Of a stretch of DNA of 64,000 nt, positions 35,967 to 44,728 are shown piece by piece (position 1 is the first letter of the stretch; the number at the start of each line of letters is the position of its first letter). The notes beneath the pieces are model-generated. The model ran no database searches. It was not told the DNA's origin and saw nothing but the letters and a program-made list of their open reading frames with translations. The translations under genes were made by a program, and so were the position numbers. The stretch is from Streptomyces sp. NRRL WC-3626 (GTDB lineage Bacteria; Actinomycetota; Actinomycetes; Streptomycetales; Streptomycetaceae): positions 73,961 to 137,960 of the forward strand of contig NZ_JOCA01000021.1 of assembly GCF_000718785.1 (NCBI RefSeq), written 5' to 3'.

Positions 35967-37583
35967 ATGACCACCCAGTCCACCCTGCAGTCCGTGCCTG
36001 CCCTGGGGACGCGCCCGGCGTCCGGCTCGAACCCGAGCCGCGCCGAGACCCGGGAGCAGCTCTCCAAGGCGTCGTACGACCTTCTCGTGATCGGCGGCGG
36101 CATCCTGGGCATCTCCACCGCCTGGCACGCCGCGCAGTCCGGCCTCAGGGTGGCCCTGGTGGACGCCGGCGACTTCGCCGGCGCCACCTCCTCCGCCTCG
36201 TCCAAGCTGCTCCACGGCGGTCTGCGCTATCTGCAGACCGGCGCGGTGAAGCTGGTGGCGGAGAACCACTTCGAGCGCCGTGCGGTCTCCCGCGAGGTGG
36301 CCCCCCACCTGGCGAACCCGCTCACGTTCTACCTCCCCGTGTACAAGGGCGGGCCGCACGGCGCGGCGAAGCTCGGCGCCGGTGTCTTCGCGTACTCGGC
36401 GCTGTCCGCCTTCGGCGACGGCGTCGGGCATCTGCTCTCGCCGGCCAAGGCCGCGCGGGACGTGCCGGAGCTGCGCACCGACAACCTCAAGGCCGTGGCC
36501 GTGTACGGCGACGACCAGATGAACGACGCGCGCATGGCGCTGATGACGGTCCGCGCGGCGGCCGAGTCCGGCGCGGTCGTCCTCAACCACGCCGAGGTGA
36601 CGGGCCTGCGCTTCACCCGGGGCCGGGTCACCGGCGCCGAGCTGCGCGACCGGCTCTCGGGCGACGAGTTCGGGGTGAACGCCCGGCTGGTGCTCAACGC
36701 GACCGGCCCGTGGGTCGACCACCTGCGCCGCATGGAGGACCCGGAGGCCGCGCCGTCCATCCGGCTGTCGAAGGGCGCCCACCTGGTCCTGAAGCGGACC
36801 TCGCCGTGGAAGGCCGCGCTGGCCACGCCGATCGACAAGTACCGGATCACCTTCGCCCTCCCCTGGGAGGACATGCTGCTGCTCGGCACCACCGACGAGG
36901 AGTTCGAGGGCGACCCGGCGGACGTCGCGGTCACCGAGAAGGACACCGCGCAGATACTCGACGAGGCCGCGTTCTCCATCCGCGACCAGCAGCTCGACCG
37001 TGATCTGATCACGTACTCCTTCGCGGGTCTGCGGGTGCTGCCCGGCGGTCCCGGGGACACGGCCAAGGCGAAGCGGGAGACCGTCGTCACCGAGGGCCGG
37101 GGCGGGATGCTGTCCGTCGCGGGCGGCAAGTGGACCACCTTCCGCCACATCGGCCGTACGGTGATGCAGAAGCTCCAGGCGCTGCCCGGCCACCCGCTCG
37201 GCGACGACTTCGAGCCGGTCGCCGCGCTGCCGAAGAAGCTGCCGCTGCCGGGGGTGGCCAACCCCCGCGCGGTCGCCCACCGGCTGCTGGTGGACGGTCC
37301 GGCGCCCGGCCCGCGGATGGCGGCGGACACCGCCAGGCACCTGGCCACCCACTACGGTTCGCTGGCCTTCGACATCGCCCGTCTCGCCAACGAGGACCCG
37401 GCGCTCGCCCGGCGTGTGCACCCGGACGCCCCGGAGATCCGGGCGCAGGTCGTCTGGGCCCGGGACCACGAGTGGGCCGAGACCGCGGACGACGTGCTGC
37501 GCCGCCGTACGACGCTGACGATCCGGGGCCTGGCCACGGACGAGGTCCGCGCGGATGTGCAGGAGCTGCTCGACAAGAAGTAG
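35967..37583 (+). CDS. glpD: FAD-dependent glycerol-3-phosphate dehydrogenase
   Basis: GlpD oxidises glycerol 3-phosphate to dihydroxyacetone phosphate at the membrane. The 538-residue protein has the FAD dinucleotide motif 'DLLVIGGGILGISTAWHAA' near residues 33-51. 'SSASSKLLHGGLRYL' follows, as expected for GlpD. A DAO_C-type domain occupies the last ~120 residues. It follows glpK by 8 bases. Regulation through the GylR-like sites upstream of glpF is likely. Confidence 0.95.
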   Translation: MTTQSTLQSVPALGTRPASGSNPSRAETREQLSKASYDLLVIGGGILGISTAWHAAQSGLRVALVDAGDFAGATSSASSKLLHGGLRYLQTGAVKLVAENHFERRAVSREVAPHLANPLTFYLPVYKGGPHGAAKLGAGVFAYSALSAFGDGVGHLLSPAKAARDVPELRTDNLKAVAVYGDDQMNDARMALMTVRAAAESGAVVLNHAEVTGLRFTRGRVTGAELRDRLSGDEFGVNARLVLNATGPWVDHLRRMEDPEAAPSIRLSKGAHLVLKRTSPWKAALATPIDKYRITFALPWEDMLLLGTTDEEFEGDPADVAVTEKDTAQILDEAAFSIRDQQLDRDLITYSFAGLRVLPGGPGDTAKAKRETVVTEGRGGMLSVAGGKWTTFRHIGRTVMQKLQALPGHPLGDDFEPVAALPKKLPLPGVANPRAVAHRLLVDGPAPGPRMAADTARHLATHYGSLAFDIARLANEDPALARRVHPDAPEIRAQVVWARDHEWAETADDVLRRRTTLTIRGLATDEVRADVQELLDKK

Positions 37584-37594
37584 CCGCAGTTCGT

Positions 37595-37665
37595 CCGGCT
37601 CCCCCGCGCGGGAGCCGGGTGTACGCCGCCGGGGGCGGCTCCGCGCCGACGGGGCCGCCCCCGGC
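37595..37665 (+). terminator. tandem terminator hairpins after the gyl operon
   Basis: The first hairpin pairs CCGGCTCCC (37595-37603) with GGGAGCCGG (37610-37618). The second pairs GCCGGGGGCGGC (37628-37639) with GCCGCCCCCGGC (37654-37665). Both lie between glpD and the FadR-type gene. Confidence 0.7.
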
Positions 37666-37717
37666 CCGTACATAATGGCCGGATACATCGGAGGTCTGGC
37701 CCGCAGGGAGGCGCGGT

Positions 37718-38389
37718 ATGGCAGTGACCGACGAGGCGATCGAGAAGATCAAGTCGATGATCGTCTCGGGTGCGCTGCGTCCCGGCGCCCGGCTGCCCAA
37801 GGAGAGTGAGCTCGCGGCCGAGCTGGGGCTGTCCCGCAACTCGCTGCGCGAGGCGGTGCGTGCCCTGTCGCTGATCCGCATCCTGGACGTACGGCAGGGC
37901 GACGGCACGTACGTCACCAGTCTGGACCCGCAACTCCTGCTGGAGGCGCTGAGTTTCGTCGTCGACTTCCACCGGGACGACACGGTCCTGGAGTTCCTCG
38001 CCGTACGCCGCATCCTGGAGCCGGCCGCGACGGCCCTGGCGGCCGGGCGGCTCCGCGAGGAGCAACTGGACGAGCTGACGGAGCAGTTGGACAAGCTGGG
38101 TGACGAGCCGTCGCTGGAGGACCTGGTGGCCGCCGATCTGGAGTTCCACCGGGCCATCGTGCGCGGCTCGGGCAACTCGGTGCTCTGCTCCCTGCTCGAC
38201 GGTCTGTCCGGGCCCACCACCCGGGCGCGGATCTGGCGCGGGCTCACCCAGGAGGACGCCGTCGGGCGCACCCTGCGCGAGCACCGGGCCATCCTCGCCG
38301 CCCTGCGGGACCGGGACGCGGAGGCGGCGAGGTCCTGGGCGACGGTGCACATCGCGAGCGTGGAGCAGTGGCTGCGGTCGACGCTGTGA
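37718..38389 (+). CDS. FadR-type GntR-family transcriptional regulator
   Basis: The 223-residue protein has a GntR winged helix ('LPKESELAAELGLSRNSLREAVRAL', partly) and an FCD ligand domain with 'DLEFHRAIVRGSGN' and a later 'HRAILAALRDRD'. These His/Asp positions usually bind a metal with a carboxylate effector. The ATG follows GGGAGG. It is a separate transcription unit after the gyl terminators. Targets are not apparent. Confidence 0.9.
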   Translation: MAVTDEAIEKIKSMIVSGALRPGARLPKESELAAELGLSRNSLREAVRALSLIRILDVRQGDGTYVTSLDPQLLLEALSFVVDFHRDDTVLEFLAVRRILEPAATALAAGRLREEQLDELTEQLDKLGDEPSLEDLVAADLEFHRAIVRGSGNSVLCSLLDGLSGPTTRARIWRGLTQEDAVGRTLREHRAILAALRDRDAEAARSWATVHIASVEQWLRSTL

Positions 38390-38516
38390 CGGGTGTTTCC
38401 GTGTGCCCGGCGGGGCAGTGATGGGGGCACTCCCCTTGTGAAGGGGGTCGCGGGCGCCCCCTGGGCACGCCGTAAGGTTGGGGCGTACGCGAGGGCACGT
38501 CGGAAGGAGGCGCTGG

Positions 38517-39515
38517 GTGATCGAGCTCGAGGGGGTACCCGAGCTGATCGACCCGGTCATGGTGGCCGCGTTCGAGGGCTGGAACGATGCCGGTGACGCC
38601 GCCTCCACCGCGGTCGCGCATCTGGAGCGGGAGTGGAAGGGCGAGGTGTTCGCGGCGCTGGACGCCGAGGACTACTACGACTTCCAGGTGAACCGTCCCA
38701 CGGTGTTCATGGACGGCGGGGTGCGCAAGGTCACCTGGCCGACGACGCGGCTCTCGGTGGTCCGGGTCGGCGGGGACAAGCCGCGTGACCTGGTGCTGGT
38801 CCGCGGGATCGAACCGTCCATGCGCTGGCGTTCGTTCTGCAACGAGATCCTCGGTTTCGCGCACGAACTCGGCGTGGAGCTGGTGGTCGTGCTGGGCGCG
38901 CTGCTCGGTGACACCCCGCACACCCGGCCGGTCCCGATCAGCGGGACCACGTCCGACCCGGACCTGGCCCGCCGGATGGATCTGGAGGAGACCAAGTACG
39001 AGGGTCCCACGGGCATCGTCGGCATCCTCCAGGAGGCGTGCGCGCACGCGGGCGTGCCGGCCGTGTCGCTGTGGGCGGCGGTGCCGCACTACGTCTCGCA
39101 GCCGCCCAACCCGAAGGCCACGCTGGCCCTCCTGAACCGGCTGGAGGACCTGATCGACGTACGGATCCCGCTGGGCGAGCTGCCCGAGGACGCGCGTGCC
39201 TGGCAGGTGGGCGTGGACCAGCTGGCCGCGGAGGACAGCGAGGTCGCCGAGTACGTCCAGTCGCTGGAGGAGGCGCGGGACACCGCGGAGCTGCCGGAGG
39301 CGTCGGGCGAGGCGATCGCCCGCGAGTTCGAGCGCTATCTGCGGCGCCGTGACGGTGCGTCGGGTCCGCCCGGCGGGCATGCGACGGCGGATGGCTCGGA
39401 CGGTACGTCGTACCGGCGCGAGGGTCCGTCCGGACGCCCCCGCCCGCCTCGTCCCCCGAAGCCGGATCCGGAAGCGGACTCCGACACGGGCGGCGAGGAG
39501 TCGTCGGAGGACTGA
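38517..39515 (+). CDS. PAC2-family protein
   Basis: The 332-residue product matches the PAC2 (proteasome assembly chaperone 2-like) family: 'MVAAFEGWNDAGDAASTAVAHL', 'VRGIEPSMRWRSFCNEIL' and 'EGPTGIVGILQEACAHAGVPAVSLWAAVPHY' (partly). The C-terminal 50 residues are disordered and Pro/Arg/Asp-rich. GTG 38517 follows AAGGAGG; the frame extends further upstream without support. The family's bacterial role is not established. The proteasome genes are about 20 kb away. Confidence 0.88.
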   Translation: MIELEGVPELIDPVMVAAFEGWNDAGDAASTAVAHLEREWKGEVFAALDAEDYYDFQVNRPTVFMDGGVRKVTWPTTRLSVVRVGGDKPRDLVLVRGIEPSMRWRSFCNEILGFAHELGVELVVVLGALLGDTPHTRPVPISGTTSDPDLARRMDLEETKYEGPTGIVGILQEACAHAGVPAVSLWAAVPHYVSQPPNPKATLALLNRLEDLIDVRIPLGELPEDARAWQVGVDQLAAEDSEVAEYVQSLEEARDTAELPEASGEAIAREFERYLRRRDGASGPPGGHATADGSDGTSYRREGPSGRPRPPRPPKPDPEADSDTGGEESSED

Positions 39516-39520
39516 ACGAG

Positions 39521-39556
39521 AAGGGGCGCCCCGTTTCTGACGGGGCGCCCCTTTTT
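39521..39556 (+). terminator. rho-independent terminator after the PAC2 gene
   Basis: A 14-base stem (39521-39534 with 39540-39553) and a 5-base loop are followed by a T-run ending at 39556. It starts 6 bases after the PAC2 stop and is one of the clearest intrinsic terminators in the window. Confidence 0.9.
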
Positions 39557-39660
39557 GCCGTCGTGGCCGGCTGCGGTGCCGCGCGGGGCGGCGATACCGG
39601 GGCGCCGCCCGGCGGTCTCGCCGCGGGGCCGCCCGCCGTCGCGGGCTGCTACGGCGACAC

Positions 39661-39690
39661 GGACCGCTCCGCTTCCGAAGGGGGCGGTCC
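39661..39690 (-). terminator. hairpin after mshC
   Basis: GGACCGC at 39661-39667 pairs with GCGGTCC at 39684-39690, extended outward by partial pairing. It lies downstream of mshC (minus strand). Confidence 0.5.
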
Positions 39691-39737
39691 GTCGTGTGTC
39701 CACCGTGCGGGACGCGGCGCCGGGTGTGCGGCCGCCG

Positions 39738-40967
39738 TTACAGGGCCACGCCGAGCAGGGCGTCCACCGCGCGGGAGACGACTCCGGGGGCGCCGGGGTC
39801 CGTGCCGCCGGATTCCTCCTGGAGGACGGCCCAGCGGTCCACGGCGGCCAGGGCGGCCGGGGCGTTCAGGTCGTTGGCCAGGGCCTCGCGGATCTCCTCG
39901 ACCAGCGGCTCGGCGGGCGGGCCGTCGGGGCGGGAGACCGCCGCGCGCCAGTGGCCGAGACGGGTCACCGCGTCCTGGAGGACCTGGTCGGTCCACTCCC
40001 AGTCGGCACGGTAGTGGTGGGCGAGCAGCGCCAGCCGGATCGCCGCCGGGTCCACGCCGTCGCGGCGCAGTCGGGAGACGAAGACCAGGTTCCCCTTGGA
40101 CTTGGACATCTTCTCGCCGTGCAGGGCGACCATGCCGGCATGGACGTACGCCGTGGCCATCGGGAACTCGCCGGTGAGCGCCTGGGCGTGCGAGGCGCCC
40201 ATCTCGTGGTGCGGGAAGACCAGGTCGGAGCCGCCGCCCTGGACGTCGAAGCCCATGCCGAGGTGGTCGAGGGCGATGGCCACGCACTCGATGTGCCAGC
40301 CGGGGCGGCCCCGGCCGAGCGAGCCGCCGTCCCAGCTCGGCTCGCCCTCGCGGGCGGCCATCCACAGCATCGGGTCGACGGGGTTCTTCTTGCCCGGACG
40401 CTCCGGGTCGCCGCCGCGCTCGGCGGACAGCAGCCGCATCGCGGCGGCGTCGAGGTTGGAGACCTTGCCGAAGTGCGGGTCCGCTTCCACGGAGAAGTAG
40501 ATGTCGCCGTCGAGCTCGTAGGTCGCGCCGAGGTCGCGCAGCCGTTCGACGAGCGGGACGATGCCGGGTATCGCCTCCACGGCGCCTATGTACTCCCGCG
40601 GGGGCAGCATCCGCAGCGCCGTCATGTCCTCACGGAACAGCGAGGTCTCGCGCTCGGCGAGCTCGGCCCAGTCGACGCCGTCCCGCTCGGCCCGCTCCAG
40701 CAGCGGGTCGTCGACGTCGGTGACGTTCTGGACGTAGTGAACCTGCCGCTTGGTGTCGAGCCACACACGCTGCACCAGATCGAACGCGTTGTAGGTCGCC
40801 GCGTGTCCGATGTGGGTGGCGTCGTAGGGGGTGATGCCGCAGACGTAGATACGGGCGACGGGACCGGGAGCGGAGGTGATCAGGCCGCCGGTCGCGGTGT
40901 CGTGGATCCTCAGGTCGCGGCCCTGACCAGGCAGGGCGGGGACCTCGGAAGCGGGCCAGGCATGCAT
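39738..40967 (-). CDS. mshC: mycothiol synthesis cysteine:GlcN-Ins ligase MshC
   Basis: MshC joins cysteine to GlcN-inositol in mycothiol synthesis. The 409-residue protein is a cysteinyl-tRNA synthetase relative. '[20 protein letters not shown]' contains the Cys43 zinc ligand and the HIGH signature, and '[11 protein letters not shown]' the KMSKS loop. The absence of a tRNA anticodon-binding domain distinguishes it from CysS. It heads the minus-strand set mshC, preceded upstream by three conserved genes. Confidence 0.94.
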   Translation of the reverse strand: MHAWPASEVPALPGQGRDLRIHDTATGGLITSAPGPVARIYVCGITPYDATHIGHAATYNAFDLVQRVWLDTKRQVHYVQNVTDVDDPLLERAERDGVDWAELAERETSLFREDMTALRMLPPREYIGAVEAIPGIVPLVERLRDLGATYELDGDIYFSVEADPHFGKVSNLDAAAMRLLSAERGGDPERPGKKNPVDPMLWMAAREGEPSWDGGSLGRGRPGWHIECVAIALDHLGMGFDVQGGGSDLVFPHHEMGASHAQALTGEFPMATAYVHAGMVALHGEKMSKSKGNLVFVSRLRRDGVDPAAIRLALLAHHYRADWEWTDQVLQDAVTRLGHWRAAVSRPDGPPAEPLVEEIREALANDLNAPAALAAVDRWAVLQEESGGTDPGAPGVVSRAVDALLGVAL

Positions 40968-41471
40968 GTCATGAGCCTAACCGGACCGCGGTTCGGAAAA
41001 CGAACGGGAGCGGGCCGGATGACCGGGAAGGCCCTCTTGCGCGACGCCCTCCGGCATGCCGTCGCTCACGTCCGGGCCGGGCTGCCGTCCCCGTCCCATC
41101 GGGCTGCCGGTGCTACCCCGGGCCGGATGCCGGCCCTGTCCCGGGCCTGACGCCGGCCCAACGCTCCCGGCGACACGACGCCGGTCCGGCCCCGGACAAG
41201 CTATCGACTCCGCCCCCGGGGCGGGTATGCCGTCGCTGCGCGCGCGGCGCCCGTCACGTGGCCGTCCGGCCCCGGACCTGTGCCGGTCCGGTCCGGTCCG
41301 GGGCAGGCTGCCGGCGCCGGTCTCGGCTCGGGCAGGCTGTTGTTCCCGTCCCGGGCGGGGTGCGGTGCGTCGCCGGTCGGATGCCGGTCGGGCAGGGGCC
41401 GGCTGCCCGTCCCGGACCGGTTGCCGGTGTTCTCGGGTGGGCCGCCGGGTTCCGGCAGGGGGTGGGTCTGT
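40968..41471. other. G+C-rich spacer with degenerate short repeats
   Basis: The 504 bases contain many near-repeats built from GGCCGGATGCCGG-, CCGGTCCGG- and GGGCTGCCG-like units. No frame here resembles a known protein and none has a good ribosome site. It is probably the decayed or simple-sequence leader of mshC; a lost gene is possible. Confidence 0.4.
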
Positions 41472-42305
41472 TCAGACCGGGGGCCAGGGGATGGCCGGCC
41501 AGTCGCCGCCCGGCTGCGGGTGGACGGCGGTGGTGAGGAGGGTTTCGACGCGGGTGCGGGTGGCCGCGATCTCCGTGGGGGTGATGTGGGGGGTCAGGGC
41601 GGTGGTGAGGGGGCCGGCGGGGGTGAGGGCCGCGCTGAGGGCCTCCAGGACGTTCAGGGCCTCGGCCGTCAGGGGCTCGCCCGCCCAGCCCCACAGCAGG
41701 GTGCGGAGTTTGTCCTCGGCGTTGAAGGTGACGCCGTGGTCGATGCCGTACAGCGGGCCCTCCGCGGTGGGCAGCAGATGGCCGCCCTTGCGGTCGGCGT
41801 TGTTGATCACCGCGTCGAGGACGGCGAGCCGGCGCAGCCGCTCGTCGTCGGCGTGCACGAGCAGCGCGGTACGGCCCTCGCCGACCTCGGCGAAACCGAT
41901 CGCCTTCCAGCCGGGCTCCGGCTCCTCGCCGTCCACCAGGGCGAGGAGTTCCGCGCCCGGCGCCGTCTCGATCCACAGCTGGCACATGCCCTCGCCGTAC
42001 GGGCCGTCGCGGAGCACGGTGGGCGGGACGAGGCCCCAGCCGGTCGCCCGGGAGACCTCGTACGCCGCGACCTCGCGCCCGGCGAGCGTGCCGTCGGGGA
42101 AGTCCCACAGGGGCCGCTCCCCCGCGACCGGCTTGTAGACGCACGCGGCCTCGCGGCCGTCGTACGTCACGGTGCAGTACAGCGCCGCGTTCGACGCCTC
42201 ACGGATGCGTCCGCGCACGGTCAGCTCGCCCTCGGCGAGCAGCACGGCCGCGGCCGGGTCGGCGGCCTTCACGCTCCGCGGCGGTATCCGTTCTGGCGCG
42301 GACAT
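41472..42305 (-). CDS. PI3/4-kinase-like SCO1664-family protein
   Basis: The 277-residue protein has 'ACVYKPVAGERPLWDFPDG' (ATP-lysine region). Its 'AVLDAVINNADRKGGHLL' and 'YGIDHGVTFN' resemble the HxD..N/D..D catalytic loop of PI-kinase-like folds. I recall it as the SCO1664 family of unknown function. Start 42305 follows GGAAGGA and overlaps the end of the DUF3090 gene by 37 bases, so the two are translationally linked. A role in mycothiol metabolism is inferred only from the neighbourhood. Confidence 0.78.
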   Translation of the reverse strand: MSAPERIPPRSVKAADPAAAVLLAEGELTVRGRIREASNAALYCTVTYDGREAACVYKPVAGERPLWDFPDGTLAGREVAAYEVSRATGWGLVPPTVLRDGPYGEGMCQLWIETAPGAELLALVDGEEPEPGWKAIGFAEVGEGRTALLVHADDERLRRLAVLDAVINNADRKGGHLLPTAEGPLYGIDHGVTFNAEDKLRTLLWGWAGEPLTAEALNVLEALSAALTPAGPLTTALTPHITPTEIAATRTRVETLLTTAVHPQPGGDWPAIPWPPV

Positions 42306-42859
42306 ACGTGTCCTTCCGGGTCGAGCGGGAGACTGCACAGCGGGCACGGCGGCCGCCCGGCGTTGACGACGTCGAGGGCGCGCTTGGCGAAGGCCCGGGC
42401 CTGCGTGCCGGTGAGCCGGACGCGGAGCATCGGGGGCCCGTTCTCCTCGTCCTGGAGCAGCCGCTCCTCGGCCTCCGCGAGGTCCTCGTCCGTGTCGGCG
42501 TCCAGCTCGACGAGGGCCTGCGCCTCGACGATCATGCGCTGCTCCTCACCGTCCCAGGCGAGCGCCATCGTGCCGACGCGGAACTCCTCCTCCACGGGGG
42601 TGTCCAGCGGGGCGGAGTCGGTGATCTCGGCCGGCGCCATCGCCGGCACCGAGGCGCTGCCGCCGCTGCGGCGCACGACCTCGTCGAGCAGTTCGTCCAT
42701 GCGCTCGGCAAGGGCGGCGACCTGGGTCTTCTCCAGGGCCACGCTGGTCACCCGGGAGCCGGCGGAGGCCTGGAGGAAGAACGTACGGCGCCCTGGCAGG
42801 CCGACCGTGCCGGCCACGAAACGTTCCGGTTGGTCGTAGAGGAACACCTGACGGGACAC
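42269..42859 (-). CDS. DUF3090-family protein with C-terminal zinc ribbon
   Basis: The 196-residue product matches the DUF3090 family as I remember it: 'RQVFLYDQPERFVAGTVGLPGRRTFFLQA'. The C-terminal 'CPLCSLPLDPEGHVC' has three or four Cys and could bind zinc. The middle part is acidic. It overlaps the kinase-like gene downstream (same strand). No biochemical function is known to me. Confidence 0.82.
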   Translation of the reverse strand: MSRQVFLYDQPERFVAGTVGLPGRRTFFLQASAGSRVTSVALEKTQVAALAERMDELLDEVVRRSGGSASVPAMAPAEITDSAPLDTPVEEEFRVGTMALAWDGEEQRMIVEAQALVELDADTDEDLAEAEERLLQDEENGPPMLRVRLTGTQARAFAKRALDVVNAGRPPCPLCSLPLDPEGHVCPRQNGYRRGA

Positions 42860-42949
42860 GTCCTGTCTCCATTGAGAGTCGTGGGGGTACGGGCGGCCGT
42901 GTGAACGGGCCGCACTGCGGCGACCGCTTCACCCTACTGCGCCCGACGA

Positions 42950-43636
42950 TCACGGTGCGCCCGCGTCGCCTCCGACCGTGGCGTCGCCGGCCGGCGGCTC
43001 CTCGCGCGGCGCCAGGGACGCGAGGTCGCCGGTGTCGCCGAGGCGGACGAGAAAGGGCCGCAACCGGGTGTAACGGATCGCGGTGATGGAACACGGTTCA
43101 ACGGCGATCCGCTGGAAGAGGTCGAGATGAAGTCCGAGTGCGTCCGCGACGAGAGACTTGATGATGTCGCCGTGCGAGCACATGAGGTACACGGCGTCGG
43201 CGCCGTGATCGCGCTCCACGCGCGCGTTCCACTCGCGTACCGCCTCGGCGGCGCGTGTCTGCATCGCGCGCATGGACTCCCCGCCGGGGAAGGCCGCCGC
43301 CGACGGGTGCGCCTGTACGACCTCCATCAGGGGCTCGTCCTTGAGCTCGGCGAGTTTGCGGCCCGACCAGTCGCCGTAGTGGCACTCGCCGACGCGGTCG
43401 TCGGTGTGCGGGGTGAGGCCGGGGCGTTCGTCCAGCAGCGGCTGAATCGTTTCCTGGCAGCGCTGGAGCGGGCTGGTGACGATCTCGGCCAGCGGCAGCG
43501 CGGCGAGCCGTCCGGGCAGGGCGGCGGCCTGGGCGGCGCCGCGGTCGTCGAGGGCGACACCGGGTGTCCACCCGGCGAGCAGTCCCTCGGTGTTGGCGGT
43601 GGAACGTCCGTGCCGGACCAGGAGCAATGTGGGCAT
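42950..43636 (-). CDS. histidine phosphatase (phosphoglycerate mutase-like), MSMEG_4193 type
   Basis: The 228-residue protein has the RHG motif 'LLLVRHGRSTAN' and the second catalytic His in 'MCSHGDIIKSLVADALG'. 'SPLQRCQETI' is the conserved substrate-pocket segment. This class removes phosphate from small molecules through a phospho-His intermediate. It begins a four-gene minus-strand set with DUF3090, the kinase-like gene and mshC further on. The natural substrate is not known. Confidence 0.88.
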   Translation of the reverse strand: MPTLLLVRHGRSTANTEGLLAGWTPGVALDDRGAAQAAALPGRLAALPLAEIVTSPLQRCQETIQPLLDERPGLTPHTDDRVGECHYGDWSGRKLAELKDEPLMEVVQAHPSAAAFPGGESMRAMQTRAAEAVREWNARVERDHGADAVYLMCSHGDIIKSLVADALGLHLDLFQRIAVEPCSITAIRYTRLRPFLVRLGDTGDLASLAPREEPPAGDATVGGDAGAP

Positions 43637-43698
43637 GCGGCCCAGGGTAGGCGCACGCGTGTGTGTCGTGTCCGCCGAAGAGAAGGGGAGTGCGGTTC

Positions 43699-44694
43699 GT
43701 GATCGTCGACTGTGCCATCTACCGGGAGGGGCACCGGTCGGAGGGGCCCCGGGACTTCTCCGACGCGCTGGACGAGGCGCGGGCGGCGGGGGGATTCGTC
43801 TGGATCGGGCTGCACGAGCCGACGGCCGGCGAGTTCGACCTGGTCGCGCAGGAGTTCGGACTGCATCCGCTGGCCGTCGAGGACGCCCTCAAGGCCCATC
43901 AGCGGCCCAAGCTGGAGGTGTACGACGACTCGCTGTTCGTGGTCCTCAAGCCGGTCGAGTACGAGCCGCGGAGCGACACCGTCTCCTCCGGCGAGGTCAT
44001 GATCTTCCTCGGTGACTCCTTCGCGGTGACGGTGCGGCACGGCGAGGGCGCGCCGCTCGCCGCCGTACGGCAGCGGCTCGAACGGGAGCCCGAACTGCTC
44101 GGTGAGGGGCCGACGTCGGTGCTGTACGCGGTCGCCGACGCCGTCGTCGACCACTATCTGGACGTGGCGACCGAGCTGGGAACCGACCTGGAGGAACTGG
44201 AGGCCGAGGTCTTCACCCCCGACGGGGGCGGCTCCCGGCACACCGCCTCCCGCATCTACAACTTCAAGCGGCAGATCCTGGAGTTCCGGCGGGCGACCGG
44301 GCCGCTGGCGCCGCCGATGGCACGGCTGGCGGGTGTGGGCTCGTACGGGGCCGGGGTGCCGTTCGTGGAGGACAGGGCGCGGCCCTTCTTCCGTGATGTG
44401 CACGACCATCTGACGCGGGTGAACGAGTCCGTGGAGGGGCTGGACCGGCTGGTCTCCGACATCCTCTCGGCGCATCTCGCGCAGATGAGCGTGCGGCAGA
44501 ACGACGACATGCGGAAGATCTCCGCGTGGGCGGCCATGGCGGCGATCCCGACGATGCTCGCGGGGATCTACGGGATGAACTTCGAGCACATGCCGGAGCT
44601 GCACTGGGAGTGGTCGTATCCGGTGGTGATCGTGGCGATGGTCGCGCTGGAGGTGCTGCTGTTCCGGCTGTTCAAGCGGCGGGGGTGGATGTAG
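43699..44694 (+). CDS. CorA-like magnesium/cobalt transporter
   Basis: The 331-residue protein has the CorA layout, a long soluble N-terminal domain and two C-terminal TM helices. The signature 'YGMNFEHMPE' lies between them (GMN near residues 292-294). The GTG at 43699 has AAGGGGA upstream; an earlier GTG at 43690 leaves no room for a ribosome site. It is divergent from the phosphatase and converges on the ferritin-like gene with only 34 bases between. Ion selectivity cannot be inferred from this motif alone. Confidence 0.9.
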   Translation: MIVDCAIYREGHRSEGPRDFSDALDEARAAGGFVWIGLHEPTAGEFDLVAQEFGLHPLAVEDALKAHQRPKLEVYDDSLFVVLKPVEYEPRSDTVSSGEVMIFLGDSFAVTVRHGEGAPLAAVRQRLEREPELLGEGPTSVLYAVADAVVDHYLDVATELGTDLEELEAEVFTPDGGGSRHTASRIYNFKRQILEFRRATGPLAPPMARLAGVGSYGAGVPFVEDRARPFFRDVHDHLTRVNESVEGLDRLVSDILSAHLAQMSVRQNDDMRKISAWAAMAAIPTMLAGIYGMNFEHMPELHWEWSYPVVIVAMVALEVLLFRLFKRRGWM

Positions 44695-44728
44695 CGGACG
44701 GGCGTGGGGCCGGGGGCGGCCCGCCCTC

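Noticed and set aside
41056..42839. Long plus-strand frames opposite the mshC-linked genes
   Set aside because: They have high Arg/Pro/Gly content typical of shadow frames and no ribosome sites.
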